Positions 50,691 through 61,390 of a stretch of DNA of 64,000 bases are shown here, one piece after another. Under the pieces are notes generated by a model, which was not told the origin of the DNA, did no database searches, and worked only from the letters and a program-made list of their open reading frames with translations. The position numbers and the translations under genes are program-made. This stretch comes from Vespula vulgaris (taxonomy: Eukaryota > Arthropoda > Insecta > Hymenoptera > Vespidae), in NCBI RefSeq assembly GCF_905475345.1, contig NC_066588.1, positions 12,135,473 to 12,199,472 on the forward strand. The letters run 5' to 3'. Positions within the stretch are counted from its first letter, which is position 1. Each line of letters starts with the position of its first letter.

Positions 50691-52159
50691 ATTAATGAAA
50701 TGCACTTTCTTTGCACACTTTTCAAATGCATATCTTTTGTCATGTCAATTCTAAATTTTAAGGATATCCTTTGGATTGATAAGTGCTCTGCAGATATTTT
50801 AGTTATATATCAATAACATTTTCTACAATTTAATTAGAACTAATCAAATATTAATGTATATAAATATACAAGATATATTAATTACAATATAAAATCTAAA
50901 AATCGAAATCTTATATTAAATATTTAATTTAGTCTGACAGCATCAATTTTGTTAAAACGAATCTTCATTATTATACATTTTATATCATTATTATGGGAAA
51001 CTTTATATCTTAGCTATCTAGTTAATGAAGATAGCATTCAATCCACTATAAGAAAAGTAGAAGTTTTTGTTAATTAACCGTGCAACGTTAAGGAAGTCTA
51101 TAAATTCATTAAAAACTTTCTATACATAACAAAATCACTTACGATTTAATTAATAAGAGTGCAATCTTGCAGTTCGATACTTAATCAAAAGAAAATCACG
51201 TATTTGAATTGATAAAAGAGATCATCTCTTGTAGCCGATTCTCGTTATTTATTTATCTAAATTAACGAACGAATTATACTTTAACACGAATGCTAGCGGA
51301 TTTAATGCGATGTTATTATTACAAAAACAAAAACAAGATTTCGATCTTGTTTATATATTTCCATCGTATCTTATATTTATAATTTCAAAATGACGAAACC
51401 ACGTTATCACAACCTTGAAATGAAGTGCCTAGCGTTTGTATACGTAAGAAAAAGATTTTATGTTTATTTTCTCGGAATCGTCTTTACGATCTTTACTGAC
51501 ATTGATGTCTAACGTTGAGTAAACGGACAGTCGTTTTGCGTATTTCCATGTGGCGATACTATTACAAAATTATGATTATAAAATTGAGCATTTTCTCGAA
51601 ATGCGTAGATCCCACGTCGGCGTAATGAATCTCTAGTAATAGATTAATTTTGGAAACGAATATGTATATTTAAAGAAAGTTTGTCTATTTGTTTGACGGG
51701 ATGAAAATAAGAAAAAAATTTTTTTTAATTCGAAATAAGTTAGAGAACGTAAGAGATAAATCTTTCGAATTAAGAGATAGTTTAGTTGACTGTAAATTTA
51801 AGAACAATAAATTATTGTTTTATATCACTAAGAATATGTAGTCCAATGTGATACGCAACTTTCGTGAGAATTTAAGATACATTGGCATTGATATAGTCGT
51901 CGACAATATAACAAAGATTTATTAATTGCCAAATTTAATTAATTTAATTAAACGTCGACAATATAACAAAGACTTATTAATTGCCAAATTAATAAAATAT
52001 TGCGTTTTTAATTATTTGTAACGCATAGAATTTTTACTGACTTTGATTAAATTAGAATAGTAACGGACAAAATGGCACCTAAAAATAGTACATGTAGATA
52101 ATTACAGTTGTTTAGAAAAAAGAAAAAGAAAACTGAAGATAGATTATCGATATATTTCG
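50691..52159. other. AT-rich DNA with a short tandem duplication
   Basis: A 38-bp block around GTCGACAATATAACAAAG and ATTAATTGCCAAATT is present at about 51898-51936 and again at 51954-51991. No gene is recognised. Confidence 0.5.
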
Positions 52160-52780
52160 TATTTTTAGTTGACGAGTTCGTTAAATTTATCAAACAGTTG
52201 CAGAACTATGAAACTATAGGAAAGTGATAGAAAGTGATGTTTGAAAGACTATTTCTATAGATAAAGCAAGCCCAGGTGTTTAGGTAAGCGAACGAGAGAC
52301 GTGTTTTACTTCACAGTCGTTTGCAAAATTTATGGAAGGGGAATCAGTCCGTCACATTTTAATTGCTGTCGGTAACCCTCATGCTAACGGGCAAGTCGAA
52401 CGCTTCAATCAGGTTTTTACGCCAATATTAGCGAAGTTGTGTGATGTGCCAGAGAAATGGAACAGAATAATGGGAGACGTTGAATTTTCTCTCAATAATA
52501 CATGTTGTAGAAGTACTGGTGACTCTCTCAGCCGATTATTATTTGAAATGAATTAATTTGGGATCTGCAAACGACGAAATATGGGTTCTTCTCAACGCGT
52601 ATTCCAACGATAACAAAGATCTTATAACAATTAGAAATTTCGCGATAGATGTTGGTCAATGATCGCAACTGATCCAACTGGAAGGATCAAAAAATATTGA
52701 CGCTTAATTTATGTTCGTAGTAAAGATAAATGAAAAAAATAAATTCAAGAGAGTGACGGACAAATAACAAGTAACAAGAC
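52160..52780 (+). mobile_element. Decayed Ty3/Gypsy-type integrase fragment
   Basis: The catalytic-core blocks of an LTR-retroelement integrase are visible. FLVDEFVKF (about 52168-52195) stands for the first-Asp block. VSERETCFTSQSFAKFME (about 52283-52337) stands for the usual SDRGTCFTS, with Glu in place of Asp. HANGQVERFN (about 52379-52408) is the Glu block. WNRIMGDVEFSLNNTCCRST follows near 52460-52520, and a downstream stop ends the frame at 52554-52556. Stops and at least one frameshift separate the first two blocks. No reverse transcriptase, protease or LTRs are found beside it, so it is an orphan relic. Confidence 0.8.
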
Positions 52781-53259
52781 AAATACTTTATTTAGAATAT
52801 ATTTCGAGTATGTATTATACAACGTGATGATAAAGTTCTCAAATGCGACTCTCGTTCATTATCACTCTCGCGAATTATTCAGACAGATTATACGAATGAG
52901 ATTTGAGTGGACGTACTAATGAGACTCAGTGTCTGAATATGACTAACAATAAGTGTCCGAATGAGACTATTTGAATGTACGAAAGAGATTGTGTAAGATT
53001 ATATGCGATCGAATGCGATTTTATTTTTTTATGAAATTTATTATAACATAATATATATTTGTTTCGTTATCACTTTGTGTACTTTGTATATAAATATCAA
53101 GCACATTATTGACAGCAAATAATTCGTAAGCATAATTGGCACAGTTTATGCTATTCGATTTTTTGTAGATAATCAAAGATAACAAAAAATGTTCTCTTTT
53201 TCATACTTAAAGAAAAGATTGCTCTTACATCATATTTCATATTTAGCCATTCTCCTGAC

Positions 53260-53480
53260 GGTTATCCTGTTTACGTAGACGGCTACATTGAAACTAATTA
53301 CCGCCGTTTATGTCCGGTCCATTGTCATGTGCGCTCGCACGAGCGCACCAACATTTTGACAGGATGTATAAACGGTGACGTATTAACAACGTGCACGTCT
53401 AACCTACGTCCTCGTACAATTACCGTACCACCGTTCAATTAACGTCACACCCTTAAAATCTCGTCCGGTAGACATACACC
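53260..53480. promoter_or_regulatory. Complex higher-GC block with a palindrome
   Basis: A GC-richer, repeat-free block holding the 20-bp near-perfect palindrome GTGCGCTCGCACGAGCGCAC at 53329-53348 (9-bp arms, 2-bp centre). No coding frame is supported. It may be a regulatory element; only composition and the palindrome are visible. Confidence 0.25.
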
Positions 53481-55349
53481 GTTTCTATCCTGACTTGTTA
53501 GCAACATCTTCCTTTAAGGAGAAATTTTATGATTACCCTCGTTTGACGACCACTTTAGTTTCTTTACCGACTTGCATGTTTATTTTTTCATTTATTTGTC
53601 TTTCCTAAGACCAAGTCGAAATACACATAGAATTTTTTTTTAATTGCTTTACCGAAATACCTACACATAAACGTCGTATCATCGAGTTTTTATTTGAAGT
53701 CGAAATCGGTATGAGAAGTTAAAATATATTTTTTCTTCTTCTTTCTCTTCGTCTTCTTTCCTCTTCTTCGTCTTCCTCTTCTTCTACTTAATACCTTTTC
53801 ATAGTTTACATAAAACATATTTTATCATTAGTAACTATCCATTTTATCGACCCATATTATCTTTAATGTTGATCTATATATATGACAAAGAGTTTCGCTC
53901 CGTTATGAAACAGTTTTATAAATCCAACAATTAACTCGATCTCTTTGATTGTCCCTTCGCTTTTCTCATTATTATCCATCTATCTATCCGTTTCTGGTTC
54001 TTTCGCGGTGCAGTACGCGCTGTAACGAGACACGAAATTATACAATAGAATTCTCATGGGAAATATACAAACGCTCGACGAGGAACTCGACGAGTGCTTC
54101 TGGTTATACGCTTTCTCAGGTATGACGCCGCAAAATTGCATAGCCAACGTGAAGCACGAACGTCCGAGGAATTTGAAACGGTCGAAGCGCGAACGGTACG
54201 ACCTTCCGTGGATCACTTCGGACCAATTTCGAGTACGATGCTTCGCGAGATCGTGGTCGTAAGCGAAGGCTTGGAACGGGACCCTTGAGATTCTAAGGAC
54301 CTGGGAGTTCGAACCACCGCAGCTCTTCATAAACCAAGAATGTACCGTCTCTAGTAATTTCGTGTTCCAGATTTCTGATCTTGAGTGACCAAGCTAAACT
54401 CTGATCTTCCCTTCTAAATCCGCCGAATTCGAAAGTTCGATCGAGACAATTCGAAGACCGGAGAAAGTGAATCACTCCCTGTCCATCTCCCTTTCGCTTT
54501 TCCTCCTTACGATTATCCTGATTATCCTATTTACCAACACTCCCGTTTGTTTCTTAAAAAAGAAAAGAAACAGAAAAACGACGAAAAAAAAGCGAGGAAG
54601 AAAAGGAAGAGGAAGAGAAAGAAGAGGACGAAGAAAAATAGAAAAGAAACGCGCGCGATAGTAGTAGAAAGGAAGAGAAAAATACGAGGCTTGAAGTCGC
54701 ACAGAATGCATCGATGATTTCGGCATGCGAAAATTCCGAGGAAGGGGCTTTTCGATTCCTAACGTTGTTGCGAGCGTAAGAACGAAAAGAGTAAGGAGGG
54801 AAAAGGGAGTTGAGTGAACGAAGGGTAGGAGAATACAATAGAAAATATTCGTCGCGAGGTACAGAGCCTGTTATTGCGGCGCACGTAGAAGACGCAGTGT
54901 ACGTGTCGGTACGTTCCTATTTACTTTATCGGGGAGGAGAATCGCCGCCTTCGCTACTACGATTTTCTGCACCCTTCCAGGTTCACCCTCTCACTCTCTC
55001 TCTCTCTCTCTTTCTCTCTGTGTGTCTGTCTTTCTCTGTCTCTCTATCTCTTTCTCTCTTCTTCTCTCTTCTCTCGTGTTCTCTTTCTCTTTCGAAGCGG
55101 CCCACTGGACGTGATCTCTCCTGCCTCGTCTCGTTAGCAGCTTGCTTATCTGCTTTCCTCGTCCTCGAGCAACGTGAATACACCGTCTCTTCTTTTCTTT
55201 TTCTTCTTCTTCCTTCGTCCTTCTGATTTCGTCCTGGACCACGCGTGCACATCGTACACGCGTCAGATTCCCTCTCCCATGTTTCTTTCGTCCTTCGGGA
55301 CGTGTCCGGACTACGGAAATCGTCGATTTCAACGATGCATTTCTTCTTT

Positions 55350-55480
55350 TTCTTCTCTCTCTCTCTCTCTCTCTCTTTCTCTTTCTCTCTCATCTATCCA
55401 TCTATCTATCTATCCATCTATCTGTCTGTCTGTCCTTCTCTTTCTCCTTCTCTCTCTCTCTCTTTCTCTCTTTCTCTATC
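55350..55480. repeat. (CT)n/(CTAT)n/(CTGT)n compound microsatellite
   Basis: CT repeats pass into CTATC and CTGTC tetranucleotides and back to CT repeats over about 130 bp. Confidence 0.9.
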
Positions 55481-56336
55481 TTTCATTGCGATCCTTCGAA
55501 TCGGACTTCTCCATCCTCTTCTTCTTCGTCCAAAATAAATATCCTACCTCTGTCTTGTCTTAACGTTGCAGAGCACACGTCCCTCGTCTTTTTCGACTTC
55601 CTCGTAGCAGGTGCCGTCCTCATCCTTTTGGCCACTCGTGCTGTTTGCACTTTTATCTCGTAGCTTTCCGATGCACCAAAGCCGTTGGTTTGTTCGCCTC
55701 TGAGCGAGAACTTCCGTCTTTGCCGATCGTTTCGTGGTCGGAATTCTTTGCTTTTTAACTCCTTTGTACTTTAATTTATTTTCTTTATCCTACCGGTTTT
55801 ATCCTAACTTTAACCTCACGATCGTCGATTAGATTCTTTCAACGTGACTTTAGATCATAAATTAAATCAATTAAATTTAATAATTCTTACGACGTAGAAC
55901 ATAAACTTATTTAGTATAGAAAGCTGTTTAGTTTCGTACAATATTGTATAGTATATAAAATGAAAAAAGAAAAATGTTTTGAATAGGATTATCTTTATAG
56001 ATTGCAATCCGTCCAATCTCGATATTTTTCTATTTTCAATTAACGTTCTTTAATTTTATATTTCGTAGAAGAACGCGTTGAATTACACAAAGAAGAGAGT
56101 TAGATGAGAGATAGAAAGAGACGGCAGCTAGTCGACCCTCGACTAATGCTCGAAGGTGAGAAACGTCTAACGACGCTATTTGCATATTTGTGTATTCATG
56201 TGTAGAAAGCTTTCCTCGGCGCATTACACCATCCGGGATTGTTGCGATTCGTTTGCGAGACGACGATAGTCTAGAGCCTAAAGCGGTCTATACTAGAGAC
56301 AGATGGTTAGCGAGATGATAGATATTTCATCGTTTA

Positions 56337-56378
<42 letters not shown>

Positions 56379-56436
56379 TTACTTCTATATTATTTGTATA
56401 TATAAATAAAATTTAACAAATAAAATAAAAATATTA

Positions 56437-56550
56437 ATTCATGGACTTGCCGAAAGATCTCCATCTATCATTTAATATTCTACCAGAATTTATACATGAT
56501 GTATTAGACTCATAAACGCATAGCACGGATACTCACAAGCTCAATTATTT
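56437..56550. repeat. Dispersed repeat, copy 1
   Basis: The block beginning AATTCATGGACTTGCCGAAA, with AGAATTTATACAT, GTATTAGACTCA and CTCACAAGCTC, matches 59328-59416 at about 80% by eye, with a roughly 25-bp insertion near its right end. Confidence 0.75.
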
Positions 56551-59110
56551 CATATATATAAAAATTATTTATTTATATATATATAAAAAAAAAAGAAGAA
56601 AAAAGAAACAAGTGGATTAATTGGCAAGCTTATCCATTATTCGTTCGACGATTTTAAAGAGACGAAAATAAAGGAAACTAATTGATAGGGAATTTAAGAG
56701 TCATCGTCGATGATATCGACATTGAGCGATCGCAGTCCAATAATTTATTCCGAAACAGAGAACGTTCGTTTAAGAGGATTCTCGACTTCCGCCACGACAA
56801 TTTCCTTGAAACGAGATGTAGTTGACGAGCGGCGAACGCGTTCGACTTGATTATACGAAGCAATGTCGCGGATCGATTCAACGTCGCTCTCGAATGAAAT
56901 AAGATTCGTCTTTTATTTTCTTTCTAGAAGTCCTTCTACCTTCTACCTTTCACCAAGGAAGATCCTTTGCCGACGCATTTTCCTTCTACACCGTTTCGTC
57001 GAGGCGGATAATTACTTCGATTATTTACGAGATATTTTCTTCGAAGATTAAAGCGATAGAACTACTTCAACCAGAGTGAATTGATCCTCGCCTTCTAGAA
57101 AAAAGAAGGGAAGAGAGATCTACTTCTTTCAATTCTTTCATTCTCTTATTTCCTCTCCAACGTGAAGACTTGATCCGATCAATGAGGTGTCCGCTCGTGT
57201 GTAACTCTTCGAAGGATAATGAGTATCGCTGTTTGGAATGTTTCTAACGTTAAACAATGTTTCCACGGAAAATATATGATGTGTATATACATACATACAT
57301 ACATATATATATACACATATATATATAGTAATAAATTTCGAAGTTGAACCTATTGCTTGATCAGTGGCTTTTCCTTCTTTCCTCTCCCTTTTATGTATAT
57401 TATAATATACATATGTATATATTTTTTTCTTTTATATATATTATATTATGTATATATAAATTTAGAATACAGATTTAAGGATACGAAAGAATCATGCATA
57501 ATCGTCTAAGCTACGAAAGAATTTATACATTTCCTGACCGATTTCAGATAGTACAGAATCGATAAACTTTATCGGTGCGAGACGATCGAGCTTGTGCGAA
57601 AATTGTAATAAACGCCGATCTGACATTGAATTATGAATGCGTACTGGCGAAAAGTGGAAGAGCGTGGCATTGAAGGTGATGGTGTCAAGAGGGTGAACGA
57701 AGGGGTGGATTCGAGCGTGCCGCAACCGATCCCACATCGTAGGTATTATAAGTTCAGTCGAATCCTTCGTGGGAATGGGCGGCTTGCGCCTGCGAGACTC
57801 ACCTCTACATTACTACTAGCTCGTCCCAAGTGTAATCTCTAAGCTCCTAAAAGGTACTCGCCCCTTTCAGGCACACCGCTCCCTTACGAACTCTCTCTCT
57901 CTCTCTCTCTCTCTTTCTCATCTATCTTTTTGGCATCTCTCTCCAACTTCTCTTGTCCTCGACTTCGAACTTTATACCACCAGACGAAGACACTTTCCTT
58001 CCTTGCCCTTTATCCTACTACTTCGTTCTCACACCTACAATCCTACGACTATAATATATGTAAAAGTCTCTCACTGGCTGCTTAATCTTGTTTTTCTAAA
58101 ATTCTCAAACTACGGTAAGAACTATCGAAGTACTTTTTACGTGCGATTTTATTGACAAAAAAAATAATATAAGTATTGTATTATTTCAAGTTCAGTAATC
58201 GTCGATAATTTTAAATTGATTTCTTTTTCTGTTTTATTTGTTATTGGAACGTACACTTGTTCTAGCGTGACATACGTTACTCGAATATACATATTTACAG
58301 GTCGTGCGGTTTAGAGTTGAAAAATCATCGACCGGAACGATACAAACGTACATATATGTGGGAACGCATCGAAACGCACACGAGAAATTTATCGCGTTTG
58401 TTCCCTGGCATTTGGCTACGTGTTAGTGGTATGTTCCGTCGAATGAACGATCACGTATTGTTACCCAACGTTGTAAAGGGTCTCCGTTTTAGGATCAATT
58501 ATTGCAGGATCCACGAGATCAAACGGTGCTCGACTGCCAGTGAACATTAATAATATTCGTATCATATCAAACGCCGACTCGATCTCGGATACTCGACAAA
58601 ATTTTCACCCGAATAATGGCCGATCGCGTAAAGCAATTTCGCGGCTCGTTGCTATCGAAAGGTACGACTCTACCATGTCGACCACCGCCTCATGGATATT
58701 CAAAAATAATTATGATATTTCTTAGTATACGTGTATGGATATTATTTATTTCTTTTTCGTCAAAATAGAAAAATAATTTATTTCTTTTCTTATTTTATCC
58801 ATATGAAATATTTTATTGTTCTATTATTTATTCTACTTTTACACTTTTTAGACATTACCACAAGGAGTTTCTTGTGCTATCGATAGCAAGTGTAACAAAC
58901 GATTACATAAGAGAGCATAATTATTTAAAATGTCTAAATAATTATTTGAAATATTTAAATATCCTTTTGAATCTTTGCGTTTCATATCGAAATCTATATG
59001 TATACGTATACATATGTGTACTCATTCTAAAGTCTAAACAACTAAATGATTTAATGTGACATTTTTATGAAAAAGAAATATACATGCAATAAAGATTCAC
59101 AAGCAATTTT

Positions 59111-59135
59111 AATTCGATTCGATTCGATTCGATTT
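59111..59135. repeat. (ATTCG)5 minisatellite
   Basis: Five tandem copies of the pentamer ATTCG/TTCGA. Confidence 0.9.
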
Positions 59136-59327
59136 TCTATCGAACAATAGGGATATTTTCACAAATTAAGAATTTCACATGAGTAAAAATTTCACATTAG
59201 AAAAAACGAAAAGAATCCAAACTTTCTTGAATAATTAAAAATATTAAAAAAAATTATCAGACAATGTGATGCATTTTTTTGACCTTTTCTATGGAAGAAA
59301 TTCGATATGGTGAATAAAGAAAAATTT

Positions 59328-59416
59328 TAATTTATGGACTTGTCGAAAAATCTCCACCTGTCTTTTAATTTTCTATCAGAATTTATACATACTGTATTAC
59401 ACTCACAAGCTCGAAT
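59328..59416. repeat. Dispersed repeat, copy 2
   Basis: Matches 56437-56550: ATTTATGGACTTGTCGAAAA, AGAATTTATACAT and CTCACAAGCTCGAA. It is probably a short transposon-derived repeat. Confidence 0.75.
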
Positions 59417-59934
59417 GAAATCTAATCTTCTAAAACACTATGCAGATTAATGCCAGAAATAGTTTCTATTCAAAATGTTCTAGTTGTGAATGTAAATATA
59501 TAATTGAGAAATTTTCGAGTGAGTGAACAAGTATTTAATATAACTGTTTTCTATAAGTATATGTATATAGTTGAAGGAAAGTCGAGTATGTTAAATGAAA
59601 GATGAAGATCTTTTTATATGATTTCAGTAGATAAAATAATGATTGATTCTATCTCTACTTGTTCTTGATGCCTCATTAGTTTAATTCTTTTTATTAATTT
59701 TGTTTAACTATTTCTTCATTTTTCTCTCGTTTTTTATTATAAATTTATTGTGTTTGAGATGAATATTTCTATATCATAAGTGATCTTGGTTGGTTGCTAT
59801 ATTAGTTTGATATCTGGTATCTGTTTTGTGGTCTTGCTTTGTCTATGATAACGCATCGGTTCCAGTATAATTTAGTATTGTCGTTTTCCAATATGTTCTA
59901 AGATAAAAGCTCGTAGGTTGGTATGTATTCGTCA

Positions 59935-60020
<86 letters not shown>

Positions 60021-60040
60021 TATTATTATCATTATTATTG
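59935..60040. repeat. (ATT)n microsatellite
   Basis: Perfect ATT repeats from 59935 to 60016 (about 27 units), then interrupted ATT/ATC to about 60040. The poly-Leu reading frame across it is an artefact. Confidence 0.97.
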
Positions 60041-60620
60041 TTATCACAAGCTAGACTTGGTACTTTGAAAATCTATAGTACACTTTATTGGTTCAACTAT
60101 AGGTGCTTCTCAATTGTTATTTATCGTTACAGGTAGTGTCATTGAATAGGTATTTAAAATTACAAATTTTTGAGTAAATGAATTTACTAACAATGATACG
60201 TATATGTTTGGATTCAGTTCTATTAACTTCAAGTTCTTGTATAATAATTCCAGTATAAATTTAATGGTTAAAACTATTCATCAGCTCTAATTTTATAATA
60301 CTTTACATCAACAATGAAAACAGGCATAATTCTCGATCAATTTTCATTGACAAGGTCTCATTTTAAAGAGGAAGGTTCAATCTAGAATCTCGCTATTTCA
60401 AGTTTTTGAAAAAGCTTTACTTTTCGCAATAAAAATCGTGTTAAATAATGATATTTTTCCGAGAATAGTTTACGCTCAAACAAAAAGCTTTTATAAAAAT
60501 ATACGTAACACGTGATAAATATGAAAGAATCTTAATTTAAAATTCCGATACCTCAAAATAGTTACCTCAAAATAATACAATAATAATAATACATTTATTT
60601 AAACATTTCAGAGTTCGAAA
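60041..60620. other. AT-rich DNA, nothing recognised
   Basis: AT-rich unique sequence between the (ATT)n tract and the right inverted-repeat arm. Confidence 0.5.
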
Positions 60621-61390
60621 AATACAAAATATAATTAAAGTAGCATTTAAATAAAGTTAAAATACGAACACGCTGTCGTGGCTGGCTTATGTATACAAAA
60701 ACAAACTTTTCATTGACTTTGATTATTATTGTGTCAGTGTTCCTTTGGACTTCGACGAGTACACACCGAAGCGGAGCCCTCCAAAGGTAAGCTTAAATAA
60801 ATCATACTTTCTATTAGTTTAGAATTATTTAAACAATTTTATGTTTGCGTAGTATATTATTTCATGTTATTATATCGATTTCATAGTGTAATATTAAATT
60901 TTTTCGTTTCAGAATGTTAATGCAATCGCGCGCGAAGCATTGATATAATCAAGTGTTTTTGTATCACTAAAATAAAAACCAAGAATTCGCGAATTAGAAG
61001 CAGTGTTTGTTCGTTCGCGTTTCGCGGTTTAATAAGTGTTTTTAATATCGACTGCGAGCAATGCAGTCGTTAGAGTCAGGGTTTGTTCGCAAAGTTTTTT
61101 GCTTTTTTAACAATCGTATAGATTGTATTTGTAAAAGACAGTAGAGTTACGCGAATTAGCTTCAGTGATCGTTCGTTAAAAAATAACTACCGTGAATTAG
61201 AGTCAGTGCATCATTGAAGAGGATCTCAACCAACAGCGATATCGACCTACCACATTGTCAACCACCTACGAATCATCCACCCTCAATTTCGACCTAAAGC
61301 GCGGTTGAGTGTTTTGGAGCCATCGCAGATCTTCTTAAGTAGTAAGTGAATTTTTTAATCCTTCTGATCACTCAATCATATTCTCGATAG
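60621..61390 (+). repeat. Right arm of large inverted duplication
   Basis: 60689-61341 is the reverse complement of 49736-50390 at high identity. Flanks on both sides (60621-60688 and 61342-61390) also align but much less well. Exon 2 (60913-61341) has four imperfect internal repeats built on GCGAATTAGA(A/G)(G/T)CAGTG(T/N)TTGTTCG, near 60985, 61065, 61155 and 61193. Both arms point outward, with about 10.3 kb between them. Confidence 0.85.
60689..60943 (+). CDS. Candidate 42-residue secreted peptide, two exons
   Basis: Exon 1 coding is 60689-60786 (98 nt, phase 2). The intron is 60787-60912 (126 bp, GTAAGC...TTTCGTTTCAG), and exon 2 coding is 60913-60943, ending in TGA. The joined frame gives 42 residues: an N-terminal MYTKTNFS, a hydrophobic core LTLIIIVSVFLW, a TSTS stretch typical of a signal-peptidase site, then a short basic tail with GALQRM and QSRAKH. 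Exon 1 and the intron are nearly identical in the left-arm copy, and the exon frame (not the start codon) is also kept in the third copy at 50585. Exon 2 continues non-coding to about 61341, where a GTAAGT donor suggests a further exon. It could be a small secreted or venom/neuro-type peptide, or a chance frame in a transposon. I recognise no family. Confidence 0.4.

Larger units (their letters stand above)
52781..59934. other. Intergenic DNA with CT microsatellites, no gene recognised
   Basis: Complex blocks occur at 53260-53480, 54000-54320, 57480-57850 and 58290-58715. CT/CTAT microsatellites occur at 54998-55075, 55350-55480 and 57891-57915, and a TA run lies at 56337-56374. Open frames up to about 138 codons are mostly microsatellite artefacts. 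The - strand frame at 57492-57737 (ending KFFRSLDDYA) and the + strand frame at 58317-58550 look more complex, but I do not recognise either. Confidence 0.45.

Noticed and set aside
54290..54325. Possible tRNA T-loop (GTTCGAACC)
   Set aside because: No matching five-base T stem, and no D or anticodon arms upstream.
57492..57842. Short open frames on both strands (81 and 69 codons)
   Set aside because: Composition is not repetitive, but neither strand shows a recognisable family, splice context or conserved motif; kept only as a complex block.
59918..60136. Poly-Leu frame
   Set aside because: Pure (ATT)n microsatellite artefact.
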